NCBI RefSeq assembly: GCF_017873215.1
Contig: NZ_JAGGKA010000002.1
Coordinates: forward strand, 1-64,000
Direction: 5' to 3'
DNA: 64,000 bases
From: Clostridium tetanomorphum
GTDB taxonomy: Bacteria; Bacillota; Clostridia; Clostridiales; Clostridiaceae
Of the stretch, positions 17,704 through 27,100 are shown piece by piece; position 1 is the stretch's first letter, and every line of letters starts with the position of its first letter. Made by a program: the position numbers and the translations under genes. Under the pieces are notes generated by a model. The model was not told where the DNA came from, made no database searches, and saw nothing but the letters and a program-made list of their open reading frames with translations.

Positions 17704-18502
17704 ATATTTTCAATTAAAAATAAGCTCTTTCAATGTGATCTTAATACTTGGCATTTTATTAATATATCAATTTTGCCTGTTTCTAAATTTAATAATTCAG
17801 CACAAACCATTTAACTTTTATGATTTGTTAATAGAAGACTTTTCGTATTTATCATTATTTTTTATAATAAGCATTCTTTATTTAATTCTTATTTATAAAG
17901 TAAGTGAAAAAACAAATTTTTACAAATATTTGTTTTTAAAGTTTGAAAGTAAATATAAAGTATATAACGCAAATGTGTTTAGTGTTTTTATGTTTTCAAT
18001 TATTTTTGTTTTATGTGCAATATTAATAGCTATAATTCAATGTTTTACGAATATAAGTTTTAACAATGTTTGGAGCTCTCATTTTTTTAGCGTAATGACA
18101 GGAAAGATCAACTTATTTTATTCTAATGAAGCTATCAAAATTGTGACAAGCAAATTAACACCATTAACATATGTTTTATATACTACTATATTTGTTATAT
18201 TATATTTATTTACTTTGGCTATGATTTTTCTAGTTAGTAATATATGTTTTAAAAAGAGGGAACTTTCATTTATAGTAGTGATTGGAATAATTATAGCTAA
18301 TATGTTCTTAGATTCATCAAGTGGAATTATAGGAAGATTAACCTTTACTAGGAATATTTTTTTTATAACGGCTAGTATATTGGAATTACAAGATTATACT
18401 TTTATTATATATAGAATCTGTTATTGGTTAAGTCTAATAAGTATTTTGTATCTTATAGGAAAACTTTCTATAAAAAATTTTGACTATAATTTTGGTGAAT
18501 AG
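17687..18502 (+). CDS. ABC-2-type permease subunit 2
   Basis: A 271-residue hydrophobic protein with about six transmembrane segments (first near residues 13-33). It begins inside the end of the previous gene, so its translation is probably coupled. The sequence is rich in Phe, Ile and Tyr and lacks soluble domains. No specific family is recognised from motifs; the assignment as a permease rests on topology and on its place between a permease gene and genes for another membrane subunit and an ABC ATPase. Confidence 0.65.
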   Translation: MKKIFRYFQLKISSFNVILILGILLIYQFCLFLNLIIQHKPFNFYDLLIEDFSYLSLFFIISILYLILIYKVSEKTNFYKYLFLKFESKYKVYNANVFSVFMFSIIFVLCAILIAIIQCFTNISFNNVWSSHFFSVMTGKINLFYSNEAIKIVTSKLTPLTYVLYTTIFVILYLFTLAMIFLVSNICFKKRELSFIVVIGIIIANMFLDSSSGIIGRLTFTRNIFFITASILELQDYTFIIYRICYWLSLISILYLIGKLSIKNFDYNFGE

Positions 18503-18503
18503 A

Positions 18504-19244
18504 ATGAAGAGACATTTTAGAATATTAATAACTAATTTTAAATCAATGTTTACGTATAGTAAAATATTATTTATTTTTATTATATTCATTTTTTCTGGAT
18601 TCTTAAAATTAAGTTCATTTGGAAGTAGAGATTATATTAATATCTTCTTTTATGGACCTAATAATTTATTTGACAATATTTTAGAACTAATGATTTGGAG
18701 CTTATATCAATTTTATTTAATATATATAATAGGGGACTATTTTTACAAAGAACTAAAGGTTCGTAACAGTTATATTATATCTCGTATAGGTAGTAAGATG
18801 GAGTGGCATTTATATATTCAAATAACGATTATAGTAGCTTGTATCTTTTATTTCACTACTGGTAGCATTGTTGTTGGATGTATATGCTTTGTGACTAGAC
18901 ATACTCCTATCTTCTCAATTTATGAAGTTCTAAAAATAATATTGATATTATCACTAAGTAGTTATTTTATATCAAATATATATATATCCATTGTATTGAT
19001 TAGTAAAAATCATAATTTTTCTTTTTTAATTATAATTATATTATTATACTTATCAATAGAACTTGGAAATATATATAGAATTGATGCTTTTATTCCTTTT
19101 AATCAAGGAATATTGTCAAAGCATTCTTTTTCAAATTTTAATTTATCATGGTCATTTGTCTATTTATTAGTAATAGATATTATTAATATATTACTAAACG
19201 GAAGACTTATAAGTAAATTTGATTTGATGAATATTCTAGATTGA
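18504..19244 (+). CDS. ABC transporter membrane subunit 3
   Basis: A 246-residue protein with about six hydrophobic segments. The frame is open from a TTG at 18480, but the ATG at 18504, two bases after the stop of the previous gene and just behind GGTGA, is the better start (MKRHFRILITNFKSM). It has an N-terminal amphipathic segment like the first permease. The conserved charge pattern of ABC-2 permeases is weak, so it could be an accessory membrane subunit. It is followed after 21 bases by the ATPase gene. Confidence 0.65.
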   Translation: MKRHFRILITNFKSMFTYSKILFIFIIFIFSGFLKLSSFGSRDYINIFFYGPNNLFDNILELMIWSLYQFYLIYIIGDYFYKELKVRNSYIISRIGSKMEWHLYIQITIIVACIFYFTTGSIVVGCICFVTRHTPIFSIYEVLKIILILSLSSYFISNIYISIVLISKNHNFSFLIIIILLYLSIELGNIYRIDAFIPFNQGILSKHSFSNFNLSWSFVYLLVIDIINILLNGRLISKFDLMNILD

Positions 19245-19265
19245 TCAAATATTGGAGGCGGAATA

Positions 19266-19904
19266 ATGGATGATAATGTTGTAATTGAATTGAAAAATTT
19301 ATCTAAGGAAATTAATGGAATAAAAATACTTAATAATATAAGTATTAATTTTAATTGTGGTCGTATATATGGAATAATAGGTAAAAATGGATCTGGAAAA
19401 AGCATGCTATTTAAAGCAATATGTGGATTAATTAATCCTACTAGTGGTGAAGTTAAGGTTTTTAACGAATCTATAATTAATGGAAGGTTTCCCCAAAATA
19501 CTGGTATTATAATAGAACATCCTGGTTTTTTACCACAGTATTCAGCTTTGAAAAACTTAAAGATTTTAGCAAGTATAAATAATAAAGTTAGTGATGAGAA
19601 TATTAAAAATGCTATATCTTTAGTTGGGTTAGACCCCAACGATACTAGGCCAATAAAGAAATTTTCTCTTGGAATGAAACAGAGATTAGGTATTGCACAG
19701 GCATTAATGGAAGAACCTAAATTATTAATACTGGACGAACCTATGAATGGATTAGACTCAGATGGAGTTAAACGTATTAGAGAAATATTATTAGAACTGA
19801 AAAATAAATCAGTAACAATTTTATTAGCTAGTCATATAAGTGATGATATAGATGAATTATGTGACTTTGTTTATAAGATGGATTCAGGAGTCTTACTAGG
19901 CTAA
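19266..19904 (+). CDS. ABC transporter ATP-binding protein
   Basis: A short ATPase of 212 residues with Walker A GKNGSGKS (about residues 39-46), signature FSLGMKQRLGIAQAL, Walker B LLILDEPMNGLD and H-switch ASHISDD. The length is near the minimal nucleotide-binding domain and no C-terminal extension is present. GGAGGCGG sits directly ahead of the ATG. It is the last gene of the operon with three membrane subunits. The LGMKQRLGIAQAL form is typical of ATPases of ABC-2 exporters, including bacteriocin-immunity systems. Confidence 0.88.
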   Translation: MDDNVVIELKNLSKEINGIKILNNISINFNCGRIYGIIGKNGSGKSMLFKAICGLINPTSGEVKVFNESIINGRFPQNTGIIIEHPGFLPQYSALKNLKILASINNKVSDENIKNAISLVGLDPNDTRPIKKFSLGMKQRLGIAQALMEEPKLLILDEPMNGLDSDGVKRIREILLELKNKSVTILLASHISDDIDELCDFVYKMDSGVLLG

Positions 19905-20118
19905 AATAAGTGATAAGAAAAATATTCTTTATATATTGAGCAGAGATTTAGCACTTATCAATTTTATGTATAAACTTTCTTATAAAGGAGACAAGACTAA
20001 ATTCTAAAATTATTAAAGAAACTTAATAATAATGATATTATAAATTATTAAATATTTTGTATAAGAGCGTAATTCGTGTTCTTCAAATTATGTTCAACAA
20101 TTATCAATAAAATAAGAA

Positions 20119-20164
20119 TGAACCATATCATGAAACTTATATCCATGATGTGGTTTATTTTTTG
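20119..20164 (+). terminator. Terminator-like hairpin
   Basis: AACCATATCATG (20121-20132) pairs with CATGATGTGGTT (20144-20155) with one G-T and one mismatch, followed by TATTTTTTG. Confidence 0.6.
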
Positions 20165-20409
20165 AAATGAGTAATGGGACAGCTTTATAATGTTATTTTT
20201 TCTTTTAATTAAGTAAAATTATTATATATAGATATTATAAAAAATGTTATTAAAATAAAAGCAAAACAATAATTTTCTACATTCATAATTTTCTTCATTA
20301 ATAAAAATGTGAAAAGCATTTGATTTACTATATAAAACCAATTTTCTACAAAAAAATATATTATTATAACAATAAGGAACAGATAATTGAAAAAACGGAT
20401 TATGATAAA

Positions 20410-20514
20410 AATACTGACATTGATTATACATCTACTTCAATATTTTGTTCAAAAGGGTAAGCGTTCTTAGTAAGTGGTAATGAAGCTAAAGATTATATGC
20501 ATTGTTTGAAATGA
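20410..20514 (+). repeat. 105-bp repeat, copy 1: C-terminal coding remnant with a stop
   Basis: About 92% identical (8 differences in 105 bases) to 23728-23832. The common frame reads DYTSxSIFCSK ... AFLVSGNE and ends YxCLK-stop. This copy has a TAA in place of the Gln codon found in copy 2, plus disrupted upstream sequence, so it is a dead fragment of an unrecognised gene. Confidence 0.7.
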
Positions 20515-20575
20515 TTATTTTATAAACCATGGTTGCATAAATGAAGTTTTATAGCCACGACTTATTTTAAATTCC

Positions 20576-21313
20576 TTAATTAAAAATTTTGTCTTTAAAT
20601 ATATTAGCAACTATTGCATCAATCAATGCTATACCAAAAAGTATAAAGCCCTGTTTTAATACTATAACTGGAAATAGTGCGAAGATAAAGCTACATAGTA
20701 TTATACAATATATAATACTTCCACTGGATTTATAAAGAGTAGTTAGTAGTATACTTATTCCCACTAAATATGCTGCGAATTGTGTATAAAACTGAGGGAG
20801 TATAATAAATTGTGGGATATAGATAAGTGGTAAAAACCATAATGACCAAAAAAGTCCTGTTATAATGGAAGATTTCCAAAAACCACTTTTTTCCTCATTT
20901 ACTGGTTGGACTATTCCTCTCCAACCGATTTCTTGAGAGCCTAATATCACTGACATAATTGGAAGATAGCGAAAAAATTCTATAATATTACCGTACTTAT
21001 ACACACCTTTTAAAAGTATGATAAAGCCGTAATGTGCAATTAGAAAAAGTGGTATTAAAACAATAGACTTTGGAGATTTAACTATTTTAAATTTATTTAT
21101 AAATCCTTTTATTCCACCTAGACTTTCTTTATTTAAAACATGTACAATAAATGCTGAAATAAGTGCACCTAAGCAGCCAAGAATAAAAAGAGATAGATAA
21201 AGAGAATTAGTAAATATATCTTTAAATACAATTTTAGAATACACTATTACACCAAAACATGTATAACTTATGATAAAGGATATTAATAAAAATTGATTAG
21301 AACTTTTTTTCAA
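20576..21313 (-). CDS. CPBP-family membrane protein with altered catalytic motifs
   Basis: A 245-residue protein with about seven or eight transmembrane segments, starting at a TTG eight bases after GGAGG. The CPBP (CAAX protease/bacteriocin-processing) core is recognisable: GSQEIGWRGIVQPV at about residues 125-138 and GLFWSLWFLPLIY further on. The family motif EExxxR is QExxxR here, and the second-motif His of a usual FWxLWHLPL is Phe. Both catalytic groups are therefore changed, so protease activity is doubtful although the fold and reading frame are kept. Its neighbours do not suggest a partner. Confidence 0.75.
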   Translation of the reverse strand: MKKSSNQFLLISFIISYTCFGVIVYSKIVFKDIFTNSLYLSLFILGCLGALISAFIVHVLNKESLGGIKGFINKFKIVKSPKSIVLIPLFLIAHYGFIILLKGVYKYGNIIEFFRYLPIMSVILGSQEIGWRGIVQPVNEEKSGFWKSSIITGLFWSLWFLPLIYIPQFIILPQFYTQFAAYLVGISILLTTLYKSSGSIIYCIILCSFIFALFPVIVLKQGFILFGIALIDAIVANIFKDKIFN

Positions 21314-22125
21314 GGTTTTTCCTCCAATAATTTATATTTTTGATTGATGTTTATATATAATAGTTATACTTATATTACCATATTTGTATATAAAAATCAT
21401 TACTTTATAGTGTTTAATTTTATAATATTATTTATCTCATGTTAAATAAATATGCTTTAAATGGTGAAATTATTATGAAAATAAAGAATTTACATAATAA
21501 AATGAATAATCGGAAAAAAATTACATTTGAACATTGACATTATATATTCGTCATTATACAATTAAGATGATTGATGCTGTATAGTTCATCATGCATAATA
21601 TGTGTTTGATTTATGGGGAGGGGGATTGTGGATTATATGAATTTAAGTAATTAGCCTGTAGAATCTTTTAATATAAGATTTTGAATTTAGAAGAAGAAAT
21701 TGTTATAGATGGAGGTATATATGATTCATTTAAAGCAAAATTAAAAGATGTTTAATTTAGGGTTACTTACTAACTTATGAACTAATGTCATGAGAGTGCT
21801 GGTAAATGACTAAGGTTATACTAGTGTTAAGAACTAGACATATCTAGTATGTACTATTAATGATTATTTAGATTAGCGAGAAAGTAGCATAGGTTCTGCA
21901 GGGGAAGGTATTAAGACAGATGAAGACCGTAAACCAAAATTGAAAACGATTAGACTTACTATGGGAAGAAGAGTTTACACTTAAATACATATGGATGTTG
22001 TAGTTAAATCGGTTATAAATCTATATAAATATGATATAGAATATGTAGGATAAAGAAGTGTGACTGATGAAAAATACTACTTTAATAATAATTTTTAGTA
22101 TAAGGTTGAAAATAGGGGGGCAAAT
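21314..22125. other. Intergenic region holding gene remnants
   Basis: No intact gene in 812 bases. A Shine-Dalgarno-like GGGGAGGGGG at 21614-21623 is followed only by short frames; a stretch at 21655 could read PVESFNIRF, weakly recalling the PxEPFRIK start of tryptophanase/tyrosine phenol-lyase. The C-terminal remnant of that enzyme lies at 21886-22053. Confidence 0.5.
21886..22053 (+). pseudogene. C-terminal remnant of tryptophanase/tyrosine phenol-lyase
   Basis: The frame reads SIGSAGEGIKTDEDRKPKLK, then TIRLTMGRRVYT, a TAA where the family has Tyr or a similar residue, and IHMDVVVKSVINLYKYDIE. This matches the conserved end of beta-eliminating PLP lyases (RLTIPRRVYT-x-x-HMDVVAD-x-x-x-x-LY). 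Less than one seventh of the roughly 460-residue enzyme remains and the PLP lysine region is absent. The adjacent intact sodium:amino-acid symporter is the usual partner of such a lyase, so the remnant marks a lost aromatic amino-acid degradation locus. Confidence 0.75.
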
Positions 22126-23454
22126 ATGGAAAATAAAAGTACTAATACTAATAAATTTGCATCCAAGTGGGGATTTATATTAGCATGTGTAGGTTCAGCT
22201 GTAGGTATGGCTAATGTTTGGGGGTTTCCTTATAAATTAGGTAGTAACGGTGGTGGAGCATTCTTAATAGCTTATCTTATATTTATAGTTCTTTTTAGTT
22301 ATATAGGACTTTCTGCAGAATATGCAATTGGTCGTAGAGCAAAAACTGGTACAGTTGGTGCTTATGAAAATGCTTGGAAATCTGGTGGTAAAGAAGTAAT
22401 TAGTAAGTATGTAGGATGGCTTCCTCTAGCAGGATCTATGTGTATAGCAATAGGTTATTCAGTAATTATTTCATATGTGCTTAAAGGATGGACTCAATCT
22501 GTTACAGGTAGCCTTATGACTATAGATACAGGTAAATGGTTTGAATCATTTGCTATGGCAGATTACTCAGTTATTCCATATCACTTAATAGTTGTTATTG
22601 GAACATTGATTACATTAATACTTGGTGCGGATAGTATAGAGAAGTCTAATAAGGTTATGATGCCATTGTTTTTTATACTATTTGTAATTCTTGCAGTTCG
22701 TGTAGCTTTTTTACCAGGAGCAGTAGAAGGATATAAGTTTATGTTTCTTCCTAGATGGGAAGCATTGGCCGATCCAATGGTTTGGGTTTGGGCTATGGGG
22801 CAAGCCTTCTTCTCTCTATCTGTAACTGGTAGCGGTATGATTGTATATGGTTCATATCTTTCTGATGATGCAGATATTGTAAATGGAGCAGTAAATACTG
22901 CTATATTTGATACAATTGCAGCAATGGTAGCAGCATTAGTTATCATACCTGCTTGCTTTGCATATAAGGTAGATGTTGGTTCAGGTCCGGGACTTCTTTT
23001 TGTAACTTTGCCTAAAATACTACAAAATATACCATTAGGTAGAGTGTTTGCAATAATATTATTTACAGCAGTAGTATTTGGTGGAGTAAGTTCTCTACAA
23101 AACATGTTTGAAGTAGTTGGAGAATCATTAATGTATAAATTTCCTAAATTAAAACGTGTTCCTATGCTAATATTACTCGGTGTAATTTGTTTTAGTATAA
23201 GTGTTAATATGGAGCCTATATTTAAATGGGGTCCATGGATGGATTTTGTATCTATATACATTATTCCAATTGGAGCAACGTTAGGCGCAGTATCTTGGTT
23301 TTGGATTATGAAAAAAGAAGATTTACTTAATGAAATTAACTTAGGAGCTAAAAAGAAACAAGGGGACTTATGGTATAATATTGGAAAGTACCTTTATGTT
23401 CCATTTGCAATACTTTTATGTATAATTGCTTTATTTATGAAAGTATCATTCTAA
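22126..23454 (+). CDS. Sodium-dependent amino-acid transporter (NSS/SNF family, TnaT-like)
   Basis: A 442-residue transporter with about eleven or twelve helices and a LeuT-type core. TM1 shows the unwound substrate/sodium motif (CVGSAVGMANVWGFPYKLG) and a Gly-rich N-terminal region continues GSNGGGAFLIAY. The residue equivalent to the gating Arg of the usual NxWRFPY motif is Gly. The TM6-like region (MGQAFFSLSVTGSGMIVYGS) is well conserved. GGGGGGC precedes the ATG. The decayed tryptophanase/tyrosine phenol-lyase directly upstream makes tryptophan or tyrosine the likely substrate, by comparison with tnaA-tnaT loci; that is inference. Confidence 0.9.
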   Translation: MENKSTNTNKFASKWGFILACVGSAVGMANVWGFPYKLGSNGGGAFLIAYLIFIVLFSYIGLSAEYAIGRRAKTGTVGAYENAWKSGGKEVISKYVGWLPLAGSMCIAIGYSVIISYVLKGWTQSVTGSLMTIDTGKWFESFAMADYSVIPYHLIVVIGTLITLILGADSIEKSNKVMMPLFFILFVILAVRVAFLPGAVEGYKFMFLPRWEALADPMVWVWAMGQAFFSLSVTGSGMIVYGSYLSDDADIVNGAVNTAIFDTIAAMVAALVIIPACFAYKVDVGSGPGLLFVTLPKILQNIPLGRVFAIILFTAVVFGGVSSLQNMFEVVGESLMYKFPKLKRVPMLILLGVICFSISVNMEPIFKWGPWMDFVSIYIIPIGATLGAVSWFWIMKKEDLLNEINLGAKKKQGDLWYNIGKYLYVPFAILLCIIALFMKVSF

Positions 23455-23482
23455 AACCTTAATGAATTAGTAATAAACAGAG

Positions 23483-23606
23483 TTCTTGGCTTCAGAAGGA
23501 ATTTTTACTTCCACTGAAGCTTAGAAATCGTTATTCAGGGACGTATCCGATCTCTATTGCCACTTTAAAGAAGATAGGAGTATTAGAGTGGGTAGTCATT
23601 GGATAA
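23483..23606 (+). repeat. Dispersed structured element, copy A (decayed core)
   Basis: It starts with a hairpin TTCTTGGCTTCAG/CTGAAGCTTAGAA, then the conserved block TTATTCAGGGACGTA and, at the end, TAGTCATTGGATAA, whose outer bases pair (TTATTC with GGATAA). The inner part is shorter than in copies B and C and its helix is only partly kept. It lies 28 bases after the transporter stop. Confidence 0.7.
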
Positions 23607-23727
23607 ATATTTTATGCAAGTTGAAGTGGGTGATACTTCGCACTCCGCCAGAGATTTAGCACATAAAAATATTTTTAGGCGATAGCCCATTGATTTATAA
23701 TGGTTTTGCAAAGAACTAAATAAAAAG

Positions 23728-23832
23728 AATGCTGATATAGATTATACATCTATTTCAATATTTTGTTCAAAATGGCAAGCGTTCTTAGTAAGTGGTAATG
23801 AAGTTAAAGATTATATGTATTGTTTGAAATGA
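23728..23832 (+). repeat. 105-bp repeat, copy 2: C-terminal coding remnant
   Basis: The better preserved copy reads KNADIDYTSISIFCSKWQAF then LVSGNEVKDYMYCLK and a stop. There is no start or full gene upstream, only about 70 bases before the stop of another frame. The two copies flank the CPBP, lyase-remnant and transporter region as direct repeats 3.3 kb apart. Confidence 0.7.
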
Positions 23833-24144
23833 TAAAATATATTTAAAAGATACTATGAAATTCATATAAAAGTGAATTTTATAGTATTTTTTTATTATAG
23901 ATAATTAAAAAAGTGTAATAGAATGGAAAGTTTTGCGTATTAACATATGAAATTACTTAGCTAAGTAAAAAAAGTTAATGAAAGGAAGAAGTTAAAAATA
24001 TGCGGTAGCGTTTTGCTATACCTTTTAGTATTGTTTTAGCATTAATATATTTTATAAAAAATGAAGAAGATATTTCTTTGTATGTTATGATATAATAAGT
24101 ATTCCGTGAAGTAGAGAATTATTTATAGAAAAGTGGTGAAAAAA

Positions 24145-27100
24145 ATGAATTTAAAAGAATTGCAAGAAATAATTTTAAAGTCATCTTCTAATTTTATGAG
24201 AAAAAAAGGACAAGAAATATTTAAAAATGGATTAGTGTTTAATATTAAAGGAAAGAAGATAGATAATATATATCATGTTTACGGAGATGTATTAAACTAT
24301 AATAACCAGGAAAAAGTTAAGACACATATAAAAGTAAATTTGTTGTATAAAAGGTTAGATGGTGTAAGTTGTACTTGTGATGATTTTAAAGAGATTTCTA
24401 TAAATAAAAAACTATTTATGTGTGAGCATTTAAATGCTACAGCATATAAATTTTTAAGTTTGATATATAATAAAAAATCATCAAAAAATGGAGAAATTAA
24501 AAAATCGTCTAAAATGTATAAGAAGAACATTCCAGTAAGTTTTGATGTGAAAATTACTTGTAAGTCATGGAAAAGTAAAACTAATTATGAACTTGAATTT
24601 TGGTTAGGAGTTGAATACAAGCATTTAATCACTGATTTGAGAAGTTTTATTAGAAATTTAGATGATGAAAGGGATATTTTTTTCAATGATAGATTTACAT
24701 ATAATCATAAAGTCAATAGTATTTCTGTAAATGACCTAAGGATTATAGATTTTATTAGAGAATATGTTAATAAGATTAAAACAACATCAGTAATAGGAAG
24801 GAAGATAATAATTGCTCCTGAAAATCTAAGAGAATTCTTGCAGTGTATTGATAAAAATAAGGTTACATTTAAATATCATGGGATAGAATATAAAACCATT
24901 GTTTTTAAAGAAAATTTACCTCTTAGTTTTACGTTAAAAGATAAAAATAAATGTTTTGTATTAACTACTCACAAAAAACTTCCCACTCCTTTAAATATAA
25001 ATAAAGATGTATATTTTTTTAATGGTAATCTATATTTGCCTTCAAAACATCAGATTCAGAAATATGGGCCTTTATATGATAAATTTAAAAGTAACTATGA
25101 AATCTTATACAATAAAACTGTAGAAAATTATAATCATATTGTTTCTTTATTAAGCAGCATTTCAAATGACATTACAATCTCAGATGGAGTAAAAACATTT
25201 ACATCAAATTGGATTAAATTGGAGTTTTTTATTTATAAAGAAAAACATAATATATATTGTGATGTGAAAAGGGTTTATTGTAATAAAAGGATTAATATAT
25301 TAGATGATGAAAATAAACAACAATTTATAAGAAATTTTAAAGAAGAAGAAAAAATTCTTATAAAGCTTGAGAAGTATAAGTTTATAAAAAGAAACCATAG
25401 ATTTATGTTTATTGGTGAAGATGAGGATTTTTTCAATATTTTAAGTAACAAAGAAAATAGTATAAATTCTTTAGGTACTGTTATTTTAGGAGAAGGATTA
25501 GATAATATAAAAATATACAATTCAAATTCTATTCAGATAGATTTAAATGAGAAAAATGGATATTTGAAATTTGATTATAATATTGGAGATATTGAAAGAA
25601 ATGAATTAGACAATATGCTTAGAAGTTATAGATTTAATAGTAAATTTTATAAAACTAAAGATAATGGGTTTATTGATTTTGAGGATGAAGGGGTAAAAGA
25701 TTTTCTAAATCTAATCCAAATATTAAATATTGATAAAAATACTGAAGAAGGTTCAGTAAAGATAGAAAAAAATAAGGCTGTATATATATTACAAAGCCTA
25801 AAAGATAAAAGTTTCAGAATTGGTAATGGCGTTGATATTCTAAAGGACATAGAATGGAAACTAACTTGTATAAATAATAAAGAAGTAACTTTACCAGAGA
25901 ATTTAAAAGCTACACTTAGAAAATATCAAGTTAATGGATTTAAGTGGTTTAAGAGTTTAAGTGAATTAGGCTTTGGAGGTATTCTAGCAGATGAAATGGG
26001 ACTTGGTAAAACAATTCAAACTATAGCTTTTATTCTTTCAGAAAAAAATAAAAAATCTTTAATAATTACTCCTACATCATTAATTTATAATTGGCAGCAT
26101 GAAATAGAAAGATTTGCTCCTATTTTAAAAGTGGGAATTATACATGGTGAAAAAATAGAGCAAAAAAAGGTAATAAGTAAGTTAGAAGAATATAATGTAG
26201 TTTTAACTACCTATGGTACTTTAAAAAATAATGTTGAAAGTTATAATAATGTTGAGTTTGATTACTGTATTATAGATGAAGCTCAGAATATAAAAAATCC
26301 TATAACTCAAAATACAAAGGCAGTTAAAGAGATTAAAGCAAAGGTGAAATTTGCACTGACAGGTACTCCTATTGAAAATAATTTAATAGAACTTTGGTCT
26401 ATATTTGACTTTATAATGCCAGGATATTTATATTCTGAGGAAACATTTTATGAAAAATTTCTTTGTGGAAATGAAAAAGATTTAGAGAATCTTAAAAAGC
26501 TAATTAAACCATTTATCTTAAGGAGAACTAAAAAGGAAGTTATAAAGGATCTACCAGATAAAATAGAAAAAAAGATATTGGTGCAAATGACTCAAAAGCA
26601 AAAATTAATATACAATGCTTATATAAAAGACATAAGAGAAAAATTGAAAAATAATTCTCAAGGTAAAATAGAGGTGTTTTCTTATTTAACTAAGCTGAGA
26701 CAAATTTGCTTAGATCCATCATTAGTATTTACTGAATACGAAGGTGGAAGTGGAAAACTTAGAGTTGCTATGACATTAGTGGAAGAAGGAATAGATTCAG
26801 ACAGTAAAATTTTGATATTTTCTCAATTTACTTCTGCTTTAAATAAAATAGGGAAAGCACTAAAAGAAAAAGGTATTGAATATTTTTATTTGGATGGTTC
26901 TACGCCTTCTAAAGAGAGAATTAAGCTAGTAAATGAGTTTAATAATAGTGATAATATAAAAGTATTTTTAATTTCCTTGAAGGCAGGGGGAACTGGACTT
27001 AACTTAACTTCAGCAAATTTAGTTATCCATTTTGACCCATGGTGGAACCCAGCAGTAGAAGATCAAGCTACAGATAGGGCACATAGAATTGGACAGAAAA

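Larger units (their letters stand above)
19905..20575. other. Intergenic region with a hairpin and a gene remnant
   Basis: No intact gene. It contains a terminator-like hairpin near 20121 and a 105-bp coding remnant at 20410-20514. The 14-mer CAGAGATTTAGCAC near 19941 recurs near 23653, close to the second copy of that remnant. Confidence 0.5.

Noticed and set aside
21614-21790. Riboswitch or leader-peptide attenuator upstream of the sodium symporter
   Set aside because: No glycine, lysine or T-box consensus could be found, and the nearest sequence to the gene reads as the decayed lyase C-terminus.
22581-23261. Long open frame (226 codons) on the minus strand inside the sodium symporter gene
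   Set aside because: It is an antisense shadow; the plus-strand protein has clear family motifs and a ribosome site, while the minus frame has neither.
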